From the NCBI GenBank assembly GCA_963971405.1, contig OZ020485.1:17360001-17424000 (forward strand): 64,000 bases of DNA, in the 5' to 3' direction. This document shows positions 30,746-42,829 of the stretch, piece after piece. The DNA comes from Psococerastis gibbosa. Its lineage: Eukaryota; Arthropoda; Insecta; Psocodea; Psocidae. Position 1 is the first letter of the stretch, and the number at the start of each line of letters is the position of its first letter. Under the pieces are notes generated by a model. It did not search any database. It worked only from the letters and a program-made list of their open reading frames with translations, and was not told where the DNA came from. Made by a program: the position numbers and the translations under genes.

Positions 30746-33677
30746 ATGAAAGATTCAGATAACATAATACTGCAACACCACAATATACAAACACACACAA
30801 TTGAACATGATGAACATGCAAAAATCATTATTAGCTCTCTAAAAGGATTCAAAATTCTTCACATGAATATACGTAGCCTACACAAAAACTTCGACCAATT
30901 TCTAATCTTTATCCAAAGCCTTAAACTAAGAGAAGTGGACCTCATAATCCTAACAGAGGCTTTTATAAAGGAAGGTCAGACGCAAAATTTCCCTAATATA
31001 CCGAATTTTGAATACATAGTCACTGGAGGAAAGATATCAAGAAACGATGGTGTGATAATTTACTACAAAAATCAATTTAAAGTTTCACCTCTAACCCATA
31101 ACATGCCTGATTGCACATCCCTCCCAATCAATGTAACATTACCAAATGATGAGCAGAATCTCAAATTACTCGCAATATACAGATCACCATCAATAAACAA
31201 TACTGAAAGATTTACAAATAGCTTAAATATACTACTAAATAAACATAATCCTATAATAGTCGGCGACATAAACATAAATCTAAAAAACGAATCAATGAGC
31301 GAAGAATACGTCAATGTAATTTCAGAACACGGGTATATCTCTTGCATTAATGACTACACAAGAATCACAGATAAAACTAAATCCTGCATTGACCACATCC
31401 TGATTCCTGATTCACTCTACAATGACGATGTGGTAGCACTGAACATAAAAACATCCATAACTGACCACTACACCCAATTGCTGCACTTACCGAAAAAAAC
31501 CCATAAAAGAAGCAATAACAATGTACCAAAAGAGAAACAACCTGCCCAGATAACTACAATTATTGACTACAACCAACTTTGTGAAACCCTGAAAATTGAA
31601 ACCTGGACAGAAGCACTAAGGGAAGAAAACCCAGATAACTGTAACAATAAATTCATTACCAAATTTAAAGAGCACATCAATAATAACACTACAATTAAAT
31701 CTAAGAATGACAAAACTAACAAACTTAAAATACTGAAACCATGGATAACAGAAGACTTAGTGAAAGATATCAGATACAGAGATAAACTCCATGAACAATG
31801 CAAAAGACAACCGTATAATAGTATACTAATAAAACATAAGAACAAATTCAGCAAAGCACTGAAAATTAAAATAAAGGAAAAAAAGAACAACTACTATAAA
31901 ACTAAACTCCGAGAGTCAAAAAACGATATAAGAAAAACATGGAAAATTGTCAATGAACTAACACTCTCAGGAAAGAATAGCTCACAAAAGAAACGAATAG
32001 ACTCCATAAAAACTGAAAACAGAAAGATAAACGTGAAAGACGATCCACAACTTGCAGCAAACACATTTAATGAATATTTCACAAACATTGGTCATTCTCT
32101 AGCAAACAATATAACAGCCATACCAACTCCTGAAGTGGAAATAAGTTATAAGCCTAATACTATATTTCTGACCCCGATATCACACGAAGACGTTCAGGAC
32201 ATAATAAAAAACATGAAAAAGGGCTATAGCGTGGGTTATGATGAAATTTCTATAGCAACATTAAAAATAACAGCACCAAATATCAGCAAAATATTAGCAC
32301 ATATTATAAACAAGACACTAAATACAGGAATATTTCCAAACGCTCTAAAAAAGGCTATCATTATACCATGTTTCAAACAGGGAGACCGCTCAGATATCAA
32401 TAATTATAGGCCTATTTCACTGCTATCCAACATAAGTAAAATATTTGAAAAAATAATCCACCAGAAAATATACCCATTCTCTGAACAGTTTAAACTTGTA
32501 TCAAAAAATCAGTTTGGATTTAGAAAAAAAATGAGCACAAGTGACGCCATGAACAAATTACTAAAAACACTCCACGAAGCCCGCGAAAAAAGAAGACATT
32601 GTTTGACAATTTTTCTGGATCTCAAAAAAGCCTTCGACACAATACCCCACGCACGGCTACTTGAAAAACTTAACAAACTAGGGATCAGGGGCATAGCTGG
32701 GGATCTCATCAAAAATTACTTAACTAATAGAAAACAATGCACAAAAATCAACAATACAATAAGCACGGAACAAATAATGTCACTCGGAGTTCCACAAAGG
32801 CACAGTATTAGCACCATTATTATTCAATTTATATCTAAACGATTTATTAGAAACAAATAGATTCGAATCAATAATTGCTTTTGCCGATGACACCTGTATC
32901 ACCTGCATAGCGGATACATATCATGATCTATACACACTAGCCAACTCAGAATTTAACTTAATCAAACAATGGTTAGAAAAAAATAGATTATCGTTAAACC
33001 TGGAAAAGACGGTATTTGTTGATTTTTCGTCAAAAAGAGACGCTTGTACCAACAACTTGTCCATAGAAAACATAATCCAAACTGAAAACACGAAATACTT
33101 AGGCATCATAATAGATGAACAATTGAAATGGGAACCCCATACTCAATTGGTTGCCAACAAACTAAGAAAAACTATATATAAATTTGTCCAACTTCGTAAC
33201 GTTGCACAAGAACCTCTAATTAAATCCTTTTATCACGCTATAGCGGAATCCCATCTAACATATGCAATATCAGCCTGGGGAGGTGCCTACCAAAATGTAA
33301 CGGACAAAGTCAATACCGTACAAAGAACAATCCTAAAAATTATACATAAAAAGGGGACATTATATCCAACAAAAGACCTATACATTTTAGCGGATGTCCT
33401 AGACATTAAACAATTATATATAAAAAACTCAATAATATTAGTACGCAATCAAAAACAAAACTTAAAATCTGTACAACACTCACACAACACAAGATGGCTC
33501 CACACACATCCTTTCACACAACAAACTGTTCGAACCACAAGATCTCAACACCAATCTGAATATATAGGCATATCCTATTACAATAAACTACCAATCCAAA
33601 TAAAGTCATTAAAAAACTTCAATTGTTTCAAAAGAGCAGTTACACAATGGATAAAGACCGAACTACCATCAACATAA
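30746..33677 (+). pseudogene. LINE ORF2: AP-type endonuclease and reverse transcriptase, one frameshift
   Basis: The first 683 or so codons are in one frame. An endonuclease comes first: MNIRSLHKN, LTEAF, IVGDININ, CIDHIL and SITDHY hold the expected N, E, D/N, D and H positions. Then comes the RT: NYRPISLLSNISKIFEKI, QFGFRKKMST, FLDLKKAFDTIPH and GVPQ. Right after GVPQ, at the AAA of 32796-32798, one extra base shifts the frame; the old frame runs on to a stop at 32860. The second frame is open from 32799 to 33677 without stops and contains FADDT, the catalytic core, followed by thumb and C-terminal regions ending YNKLPIQIKSL. The break falls between the two central RT motifs, so this copy cannot make a working RT. 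All other motifs look intact, implying a young insertion. Confidence 0.9.
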
Positions 33678-33839
33678 AAGTATACCACCCCGTAAACACT
33701 CCACCACCCCACCCCCCCCCCCCCTCCATAGCCAGATAGTATAAGTCGCACACGGGCCCTTGCCTTGCGATATGGACTTAAGAAAACGCTGTAACATGGC
33801 ATTATTGTATTGAATTATTATATTGAATTATATTTAATA

Positions 33840-34835
33840 ATTATCCCATTAATTAATACGGTATTCAGGCATCCTAATTGCAATTGTGAACGTTGACTCT
33901 TGCATACAGTACCTACGTAATCACCTAATCAATTGCTTTGTCTTTAGGCAGAGATATCAAAATATTTTGTAAACAAAGGAGGCCTGGGTATTTTTGACTA
34001 AATTAATTAATTACTTCTGCCACAGCTGCAAAGATATGAAAATGGCCTCATAAAAAAATATATACATGTTTTCTTTGGAAATTTGCATTTTCGCAATTAT
34101 TACTCGCGAAAAAAGCGATAAGTGATTTTACAGATTATTTGTAAATCAGTAAGTAAATAATCTGATTTTTTTGAAACCTTGAATTTGTTACAATTTTTTT
34201 TCAGAAATACCATTTTCATATCCTTGCTCAGGCTCAGGAACGAGGAAGTCATCAATATCATCGAAAACCCCAACACTGAAATTTCTGATTGCGCGAACTT
34301 CTAAACACCAAAAGTGGCTATTCTAGGAACAACTCAAACAATTGAATTTCGATGGCTGTCCAGTTATTTAGATTAATGTCTTACTTTCCTTCATATTTAA
34401 CCTCCTAATAGTTAATATCATTGTTAACGACGCCTACTTTAACATATTTAATACATGTTACGTGCCTTACTCTCACTTTTGTCGGATACGGCTATCCATC
34501 CCAGCATTAGGGTCGTCCGGGTGACAACCAACACTGTTGAGGGAGTCATAACTAAGGATGTCTGGGGAAAGTGGTTTATGGGTTTGACATTAAAGAAGAC
34601 ACTTTGCTGAGTAACAACACCTTTAAACCGTAGGTACATGTCGCTACTAGAATGCTCCAGTTTTAGAACATATTATGTTGGTACAGCGTTTAAAAATTTG
34701 AGTTTTACAATATTATGAAAAGCTTTGAAAAATTACATAATAAATTGACTTTTTTTTTTTTTAAAAAAAAATTGTGGGCCCTCAGGCAGCTCTGGGCCCT
34801 TAGGCAGTTGCCTAGTGTGCCTACTGCCTAGTTGG
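33840..34835. other. Unassigned DNA
   Basis: No gene was recognised. The end (34740-34835) holds a T-run, an A-run and GGGCCCTCAGGCAGCTCT-type words that may belong to the 3' end of the following minus-strand LINE piece. Confidence 0.4.
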
Positions 34836-34837
34836 TG

Positions 34838-35160
34838 ATCCGGCACTGCTTCCTTTCCTTTATCCAATGCCTTGGGCCTTGGCATCTCTGCCATTCGCCG
34901 ACCAGCCCCCCGGTAAAGACGCATGGGGTTTCTGTCCTGGCAGTTGGAGAGGGCTGCGCAATCCTGTAGGTGTAGAGCGTCCATTCTTCCACAGTTGCTA
35001 AGGGGACAGGTGTCCGAGTCTACAACCCCGATCCGGTGAAGGTGCGCTTGTAAGCAGTCGTGCCCAGTAAGTCTGAATTTTGCGACTGCATCAGCTCTCG
35101 GTGGATCACGTGGTATGGGCTGGTTTACAAGTGATTCCCACTGTTTCCCGCAGCAAATTT
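34838..35160 (-). pseudogene. C-terminal fragment of an RNase H-type LINE polyprotein
   Basis: The minus-strand frame is open across the segment. It reads KQWESLVNQPIPRDPPRADA, then VAKFRLTGHDCLQAHLHRIG, then a Cys/His cluster D-T-C-P-L-S-N-C with LHLQDC further on. The FRLxTGHDCLxxHLHRIG signature plus a Cys/His knuckle is typical of the region after RNase H in arthropod I/R1/Jockey-like LINEs. One residue is missing between L and TGHD and the Cys spacing is altered, which fits decay. Everything upstream in the element is absent. Confidence 0.7.
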
Positions 35161-35179
35161 AACCTATTTTTCTAAATAA

Positions 35180-35420
35180 TTTGATTTTGTTGATTGGATA
35201 GTCGTAGGCCAGATTGAGCCGTTCTTTGTCCTTCATAGAAGAAATAGATGAGGTTTAAGAAGCAGAAGAACAAGAATTGAACTTGGTTTCATAAGTCATG
35301 CTTCAATGTAAAATGTATGTCTGTGTGTCTTTGTACATTGAAATGTGTTGTTGATTGGATAGGCGTGGGCCGGGATGAGCCGTTCTTTGTCCTTCCTGGG
35401 AACGGGGGAGAGCCTTGAAG
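35180..35420 (+). repeat. Direct repeat, two units about 160 bp apart
   Basis: GTTGATTGGATAGTCGTAGG and GAGCCGTTCTTTGTCCTTC at 35188-35240 recur at 35349-35396 with a few changes. Confidence 0.65.
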
Positions 35421-35645
35421 ATGTCCCACCTATGGCGTCCCGGGAAATTTATGTCAGGTGTGGCCCTTGTAAATTGCGAGTGTCGCTATTTGTAACCTAT
35501 CACTGGACATAATCACCATAGCTTGTTATGTGGGGGTCATGGGTTTTCATTACGTGACCCTTAGAGGTCCCACCATCGCTTGAAAACTATCATTATGGAA
35601 TACTGGATGGCACTGCTATCTGCAAAAACATGGCAGTATTCCTTA

Positions 35646-35824
35646 GGCGTGTATTCCAATTGGTCAATTTTCCCGTCATTTGAGATTAAAAAAAGTTGAG
35701 ATTTTTGTTTTAATGAGACTATTATGTAGATACTTAACTTATCTATAATAAATTAAGTTATAATATGGTACCTAGCAGACTCTTTTTTAATCACAAATGA
35801 CGGGAAAATTGACCATTACACACC
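35646..35824. mobile_element. MITE with TTA target duplication, relative of the 50.4-kb palindrome
   Basis: The ends are GGCGTGTATTCCAATTGGTC / complement ending ACACACC at 35824, with TTA at 35643-35645 and 35825-35827. The inverted repeats include CAATTTTCCCGTCATTTG. The interior AGATACTTAACTTATCTATA is shared with 50398-50647. Confidence 0.85.
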
Positions 35825-35829
35825 TTACC

Positions 35830-36890
35830 TGGAGTGTCAAGGGATTGGGGCTTGAGTCCGAAACGTATCCGGCCGGACATCCTATTGTTTTTTTTTTTAC
35901 GCAATGAAATTTTGGATACACAGGCAATTCCAATATTATCATAACTGTAACAAAAGAGCCATTGGCATAGGTTGTGGAATCACAGTTCTTCTCAGTGGAA
36001 ATACTGGCTTGGAGTAACCTGCAATCCAAGCATTGTTACCGCTATGGGAGTTTGTATAGCTGTGGATTACAAAAGGCCGCCAACATGGGTAACATGAAAA
36101 TGACGTCATGCGGTGGTGAAGTACTGGCCGCCCCCATGGCATCACAATTAACGTCCCACTCCTATCCCACGTGACTCGCTTTTTAACCATCAAACTTAAA
36201 TGACGTTTTTATTAGGAAAAAAGTAATAGTTTTAAAGTTATAATAAATTTAATAATGCTTTAAAATCGGTTTTCAAAAATTGGCAACCTCTTCAACTCAA
36301 CCCTAACTCTGAACTTTGGCGTTAAAAAACCAAGGTACGGTACTCATAGTTGCTGTAGGCTTACATTCAACATAACTTACATAATTATTCAGTGCGGTAA
36401 TTAAAACTTCTAAATCAGCAATATCTTGATGATTTACTGTAGCCTATTATCTCAAGTGAAAGTAGCCCAATAAACCTAGCAGCAGTAAATAATTAATATA
36501 AAACATTTAAACACTACATATGTACGAGTACATGCACCTCGTGAGATATTCTTTTGAATTGTAATAACAATAACCATGAATTACAATCATCCTACGAGTA
36601 GTTTATTGCAATGACCTCAGCTCCCATTCTTAGACGAGTATTAGCTTACTCTCCATATATTCATAAGTTTCCCCACTCTATTATGTATCACACCACCCGT
36701 CCACCCCTTTTATTTTTGTTGTGTGAAATATTGAGATGGGGTCTTCTACTTCGAATCCCTCTTCTATCGAAGATTGACTATCATCATGGCAATCGCAGTG
36801 ATGTGTGTATCATGCTTCGAACTCCCCAAAAGGAAGTTACGTATATTTAGAGTATCGAATCCTATCAGTTTCACGGAACACCAGAACTCG
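35830..36890. other. Unassigned DNA
   Basis: No gene was recognised. Frames of 60-84 codons have no motifs or splice context. Confidence 0.4.
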
Positions 36891-36894
36891 TAGT

Positions 36895-37790
36895 ATGTAA
36901 TTGTGGTTGTAATTTTTTTGAAGGACTTTTTATAGGCACAGGCCTACTTATAGTGGCCCATAGGTCCCTTGTCCAATGCCCACGACCCCCATGGATTTCG
37001 GACATTATTTGTTTTGTTTCCGTATGAATGTTTGGCCATTGACATACTGGTTCTCGCGTTCAATGTCAGCCTACACCGGCTACAAGCGATAATGAACAGC
37101 TGAGACAAGTAGTGCTATGTAATTCTAATTTTTTTTGAAGGACTTTTTATGGATCCAGGCCTACTTATAGGTTGCCCATAGGTCCCTTGTCCAATGCCCG
37201 CGACCCCCATGGATTTCGGACATTATTTGTTTTGTTTGCGTATGAATGTTTGGCCATTGACATACTGGTTCTCGCTTTCAATGTCAACCTACACCGGCTA
37301 CAAGCGATAATGAACAAGCTGAGACAAGTAGTGCTTTGTAATTGTAATTTTTTTGAATGACTTTTTATGGACCCGGGCCTACTTATAGTGGCCCATAGGT
37401 CCCTTGTCCAATGCCCACGACCCCGATGGCTTTCGGACATTACTGGTTTGTTTCCGTGTGAATGTTTGGCCATTGACATACTGGTTCTCGCTTTCAATGT
37501 CAGCCTACACCGGCTACAAGCGATAATGAACAAGCTGAGACAAGTAGTGCTTTGTAATTGCAATTTTTTTGAAGGACTTTTTATGGACCCAGGCCTACTT
37601 ATAGGTTGCCCATAGGTCCCTTGTCCAATGCCCGCGACCCCCATGGATTTCGGACATTATTTTTCGTTTTCGTTTTGTTTCCGTATGAATTTTTGGCCAT
37701 TGGTAAACTGGTTCTCGTTCTCGATGTCAACCTACACCGGCTACAAGCGACAATGGACAAACTGAGACAAGTAGTACTATGTATTAAATA
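36895..37790 (+). repeat. Tandem array of about four 220-bp units
   Basis: Units begin near 36897, 37116, 37337 and 37554, each with TTTTTTTGAAGGACTTTTTA, CATAGGTCCCTTGTCCAATG, CATGGATTTCGGACATTATT, TTTGGCCATTGACATACTGG and CCTACACCGGCTACAAGCGA. They are highly similar. Single diverged copies are scattered at 10.7, 20.2, 23.4 and 23.7 kb. Mirror-image open frames on both strands are by-products of the array. Confidence 0.9.
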
Positions 37791-37920
37791 GAAATAGTCG
37801 TCCACTAATTGACGTGACCAAATCTATATACGTAGCATAGGTATTAGATTAAATTAGAAGCATAAACCTACCTCCTTTGGGTAAATCCAGGGCCAGGGGT
37901 GGCCAATGTCAACGCCTCTT

Positions 37921-38147
37921 AATAAATAAATTAATAAATACATATTGCCTTTTTTTGTTCTATTACTTAGCCTTAGCGGAGTTAGGGCTATAAAGCCCTC
38001 TCGTACACCCAACTAGGAAGGCCCGGGACCATCTGCTTTACATGCCCTCCGAAGCATGCCCAGAAAATGTATCTAGTGTAGGACTCGAACCAACAACCTT
38101 TCGGGTGAAATTTGGAGTCTGTACCACTACTCCACATATCCTGACTT
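37921..38147 (-). mobile_element. SINE family A, full-length copy
   Basis: On the minus strand the head ATGTGGAGTAGTGGTACAGA, the B box GGTTCGAGTCCTACAC, GCATGCTTCGGAGGGCATGT, the hairpin AGGGCTTTATAGCCCT and the tail AGTAATAGAACAAAAAAAGG with TTTA repeats are all present. Confidence 0.88.
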
Positions 38148-38199
38148 AGCAGTGATGGATGCAAGTTTATCGAAATTGTTTGAATGACAACCCATTTTA

Positions 38200-38594
38200 G
38201 GCGGGGTTTCCACCGACCTCTCATTGCAGAATGCAAAGACATTGACGTGGTAGCAGGCATTCAAGACTTAGGCGGGTATTCCACCGACCTCTCATTGCAG
38301 AATGCAAAGACATTGACGTGGTAGCAGGCATTCAAGACTTAGGCGGGTATTCCACCGACCTCTCATTGCCGAATGCAAATGATATTGACGGAAAATTGAA
38401 TTTTTCTTTTTATAGAAATCTATTAAAATGTTTGTACTTAACATATCCCATGACGCCATTTTTTAATTTTAGTTTGTTTATTTGTGATTTTACTCTTTGA
38501 TCATTGATCAATTTTAACTATGACATAGAGTAAAACAAAAATTTCCGTCAATTTCATTCGCATTCTGCAATGAGAGGTCGGTGGAATACCCGCC
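38200..38594 (-). mobile_element. GGCGGGG-family MITE with its end repeated in tandem
   Basis: The left end (GGCGGGTATTCCACCGACCT, then TGACGTGGTAGCAGGCATTC and AAGACTTA) occurs at 38200, 38271 and 38342, exactly 71 bp apart. Only the third is followed by the body (GACGCCATTTTTTAATTTTA, inverted relative to 6.7 kb). One right end closes at 38594. Flanks are TTA 38197-38199 and TAA 38595-38597. Confidence 0.85.
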
Positions 38595-38599
38595 TAAAT

Positions 38600-39120
38600 G
38601 CGTGTCTCACTGGGCACGGGAAGTAAATAAGTATCGACGCAAGTTTGCCCATTGGCATTGTAGCAAAAGTGCAATGTTATTGTATTGTGTATCGGATGTG
38701 GGAGTAGTGAATTGCAAGGTAGATCACCTTGGACATTCCATGCCTGGAACTGGAGCCTGGTCTGGCTAGACGCAAGGCGCATTAATTACGTTACGGTTCA
38801 CCAAAACTGCAGCAGAGCCCGACGTACTGTATAATGCACTGTATTAACGATGTTTATGTTGCTCCTTCATATTTGAATCTACTTTATTTGCATCTCTGTA
38901 CTGAGTTGGGTTCGTCTAACATGATTAAGTTCCGTTCCCACTAGGTGCATTTATGCAAGGCAGTAATCCTTGTTCTAGAGATAGAACGCAAAGAAGAGTC
39001 GATGCAGTGGTTTTGAGGACGTGTATAACCAACCCGAGAGTTGGAAGTTTTCTTTTCTTAATATTAATATTAATATTTTTTGCAGTTCTATAAGGGAAGG
39101 TGCATCCACTCTGCTCATAC
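38600..39120. other. Unassigned DNA
   Basis: No gene was recognised. A TTAATATTAATATTAATATT run lies at about 39058-39078. Confidence 0.4.
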
Positions 39121-39121
39121 C

Positions 39122-39300
39122 CAAGGCCGTAGCCATGGGGGGTTCATGGGGTTCAACCCCCCCCCCCCCCGAAATAAAATGGCTTGATACTAGATAGAAT
39201 CTGATTTTGAGAGGAAAATAAAAAATACTAACTACTGTGTAATATCCAATGAAATTTCTGAACCCCCCCCCCCCCCGAAAAAATCCTGGCTACGGCCTTG
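39122..39300 (+). mobile_element. MITE, CAAGGCCGTAGCC family, 8-bp target duplication
   Basis: The ends CAAGGCCGTAGCCA and TGGCTACGGCCTTG are flanked by CTCATACC (39114-39121) and CCCATACC (39301-39308), seven of eight bases identical, which suggests hAT-type insertion. The interior matches 19910-20084 inverted. Confidence 0.85.
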
Positions 39301-39339
39301 CCCATACCTAGTGTCTCTACACACAGTTTGCTTCATCTA

Positions 39340-41400
39340 TTCCCTTATTCACCTTTACTGGTATTTCAAGAGCACCATTAGGTTCGGTGTTGTCGCTATA
39401 GCTAACTTCATTAGCCAATCTGTTTCTGTCCATTAAGTTGCCTACTAGCATGGCATTGCTGCTTATAGAGTTTCGTGCCTCTATCTAATCAGTTACTGTC
39501 GTTTCCTAATATTGTTTCTACTGCATCATTAGCTTCCATCTTGTCCCACGAGATGTCGCGATAGCTAACTTCATTAGCCAATCTGTTTCTGTCCATTAAG
39601 TTGCCTACTAGCTTGGCGTTGCTGCTTAGAGTTTCGTACCTCTATCTCATCAGTTACTGACCTAACGATAGCTAACTCTACTAAATTAGGTTCATCTAAA
39701 CGTTACTGAACCTAGCTGATATCTCAAGAGCTCCATTAGCTTCCTAGTTGTTGTCGCACCCGATGTCGCAATAGCTAGCTTTATTTGCCAGTCGTTTCCT
39801 GCCCATTGTTTCCCCCTACTTGTTCGATCGACGGTATTGGCTATTGATAACTCAATTGAATTTGGTTCATCTAATACATTAGTGACCTTAGCTTAGAGGT
39901 GTGTCGTTCTTACTTGAGCCGGTTCTTAGAACGGCTCTTGAGCCATGAACTAGATGAACCGGTTCCCGACTGCAAAAATATTAGGTTCTTAAAGAACGCA
40001 ATGCAAAATGGTATATATATGAAGTGGTCGCCACTTACATAACATACTTACACTTACTCCACTAAAAAATAGCTGCACGTATTCATGATAATATTTGTTA
40101 TTTATTTTTACAAAAACTAAGTATAGGGAAATGTTGGCTCCTTTCACGAACGCAAGTCGCTAGCCATTAGCGAACTGGTTCTGTATAAGAACTGTATAGG
40201 GATTGATCAACCAGTGATTAGTGAACCAGTTGCCAGTGTTGGGATGGAGCCGAAGCCATGAACCAGTTCTTAAAAGAACGCATAATAAGAGCCGTTCTTT
40301 TTGAATCACTTGAACTGATAACGCCAGTTCGCTAGAAAACCAAGAACGGCCCAGCCTGTGTGTTGTCCCACCAAGCTATTGCTAACTTCATTAGCCAATC
40401 TGTTTCTGTCCATTAAGTAAATAAGTTGCCTACTAGTATGGCATTGCTCCTTTGAGTTCCGTACCTGACTACCTCCATCTTATCAGTTACTGAACTTTCC
40501 TAATGTTATTTCAACTGCATCATTAGCTTCCGAGTTGTCTCACCAGATGTCGCGATAGCTAACTCTACTAAATTAACTTCATCTAATACGTTACTGACCC
40601 TAGCTGATAATGATATCTCAAAAACCTCCATTAGCTTCCGAGTTGTCGCACCAGATGTCGCAGTAGCTAGCTTTATTTGCTAGTCTTTTCCTGCCCATTG
40701 TTTCCCTCTACTTGTTCAGTCGACAGTATTGGCTATTGATAACTCAATTGAATTAGGTTCATCTAATGCGTTAGTGACTTTAGCTGATATTTCTACTGCA
40801 CCATTAGCTTCAGAGTTGTCCCACCAGATGTCGCGATAGCTAACTTCATTAGTCCATGATCATGTCCATTACTTTGCCTACTGGCTATCCCTTCACAATG
40901 GAGCTGTCCTATCGGACTTCAGTTTCGTACCTGACTACCTCCATCTTATCAGTTACTAGCATTTCCTAATGTTATTTCAACTACACCATAAGCTTCCGAG
41001 TTGTCTCACCAGTTGTCGTGCTAGGTAAATCTACTAAATTGGGTTCATCTAATACGTTACTAACCCTAGCTGATGTCTCAATTCTCAAGAGCTCCATTAG
41101 TTTCCAAGTTGTCGCACCAGATGTCGCAATAGCTAGCTTTATTTGTCAGTCTTTTCCTGCCCATTGTTTCCCTCTACATGTTCAGTCGACAGTATTGGCT
41201 ATTGATAACTCAATTAAATTAGGTTCATCTAATACGTTAGTGACTTTAGCTGATATTTCTACTGCACCATTAGCTTCAGAGTTGTCCCACCAGATGTCGC
41301 GATAGCTAACTTCATTAGTCCATGTTCATGTCCATTAATTTGCCTACTGGCTATCCCTTCACAATGGAGCTGTCCTATCGGACTTCATCTAGTTTATTTG
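39340..41400 (+). repeat. Complex tandem repeat with higher-order 460-bp duplication
   Basis: Subunits with GATAGCTAACTTCATTAGCC, CTGTTTCTGTCCATTAAGTT, AGTTGTCCCACCAGATGTCG and GGTTCATCTAATnCGTTA recur many times. A larger block is duplicated at about 460-466 bp spacing (for example CTATCCCTTCACAATGGAGC at 40884 and 41350). Both strands keep partial open frames: plus reads KLGSSNTLVTLADIS repeatedly, minus reads NEVSYRDIWWDNSEANGAVE, suggesting a former coding repeat or chance from repetition. Confidence 0.8.
39895..40370. mobile_element. Insertion within the tandem repeat, inverted GAACCGGTTC-like ends
   Basis: This block interrupts the array and shares nothing with it. TTGAGCCGGTTCTTAGAACG near the start and GAACCAGTTCTTAAAAGAAC near the end form an imperfect inverted pair. 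No target duplication was resolved. Confidence 0.45.
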
Positions 41401-42828
41401 CCTCTATTTCACCGAGCTCGTTTAATGTATAAGGTGATAATGGAGAAATCAACGCAAGTCGTGTCTTCGTTAGTGGAGCAGCCTATTAATGCGTGCATTT
41501 AGATTTTAGGTGTACCGTATAGGCTAAATTTCTGATTATCAGCCTACTACATTATGTATATGGAGCCTACTTAAGCTAGTGTACAGTTGTGGACTTGGGG
41601 ACCGTCTAAAGTTGCTATTTCTTCTATCTTGCGGACCAGGATCCCTTACCATTCATGAAGGGAAGGTCGGGGAGGTTCCCAATCCCCCCCCCCCTTATTT
41701 TGAAGTATGCGCATGCACTTAAACCTTGGAGCTGAGTGTTGTTACTGCTACTTGTTCCTCCATACCTTTTTCCTCAATGAAGGGTAATAAATGTTAGAAA
41801 ATTGACCCTTTTCAGTTATAACACCTTTCTTAGCAGAGATAAGTACTATTTTGCTCCACCGTGGTCTGGATAACCTTATACTTTAGTGAAGCTGTCCAAC
41901 AACCGCCTCAAACAATCCCCAAGTCCCATCAGACCAGCAATTGTTTGCTTTCGGACTGGTTTATTTGTTAACATAGTGCTGGCCACTGAGGAAGGACGAA
42001 GAGCAACTGCTGTATGTGGCGGAGATGTTGCGCTACTCTCTCGGGTATAAGCTAACGGATCAGTGCCAGATTAACCCATGGGCACTTGGGGCACAGAACC
42101 ACGGCCACACAAAAATGCCTAATATTCCGGCCGCCACAAACTATTTTTTTTGTTATATAAAAAAAAATGAAAAGTCGAAAACAATTTCCAAACAAAGTTA
42201 GTTTTGAAATTGGCGGGAAATTAAACGTTTTTGTTTATTTATGTAGCCCAAACGTATTTTCCCCAATACTTAGAATAATAGAAGTTATTAATAACAATTA
42301 TGTTCAAAGAATTGTTTTTTTTAGCCTATTTTATTGAATATTTTACCTCGCCAACTCGTGCTTGTTACATAGAAAGATAGGAAGAAAACTGTGTATAATC
42401 TTCTATCTATACCAACAGTACATCATTATAGCCTGCAAAGAGTGCAGTATGTATACCTATATAATATAATTCGCTGTGATAAATGTTATAAGGTGCGACT
42501 AATAGCTGCATTGTATTTGCTATCGGACTATCTGACGGTTTTTTCATGATCATGGGTTAACTAACTGCCAGATAGCGATCTCAACTCAATTTCCTCGTGT
42601 CTACTCTAAGTCTTCCTATTATGAACTTGATGGTGGGAATAGGCAGTAGAATCATGAGGGTATACGTATCCAGTACTGAGTGAATTCTGTTATTAATTTG
42701 CTTGTTAGATGGATTTTAGAGCGTGTGCTCCGATCCCAATCCTGATTATTTTTACTTTTGATTATTTTTGCTTTCCTATTTATACATTGGTATAATAGTA
42801 TACTAATACAAATATTGTAATAATATCG
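41401..42828. other. Unassigned DNA
   Basis: A C-run lies near 41684-41694. No gene was recognised in 1.4 kb; short frames lack motifs. Confidence 0.4.
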
Positions 42829-42829
42829 A

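Larger units (their letters stand above)
29824..33835 (+). mobile_element. LINE retrotransposon, CR1/L2/Crack-like group, nearly complete
   Basis: There are two ORFs in the order PHD/coiled-coil protein, then endonuclease/RT, 91 bp apart. The 3' end beyond ORF2 holds a long C-run (33709-33724) and ends in ATTGTATTGAATTATTATAT-type short repeats, typical of this broad group. The exact clade cannot be fixed without a tree. One frameshift disables ORF2. The 5' boundary is unknown. Confidence 0.85.

Noticed and set aside
37165..37805. Long open frames on both strands in the 220-bp array
   Set aside because: They repeat with the array unit and appear on both strands; this is a by-product of a stop-poor tandem unit.
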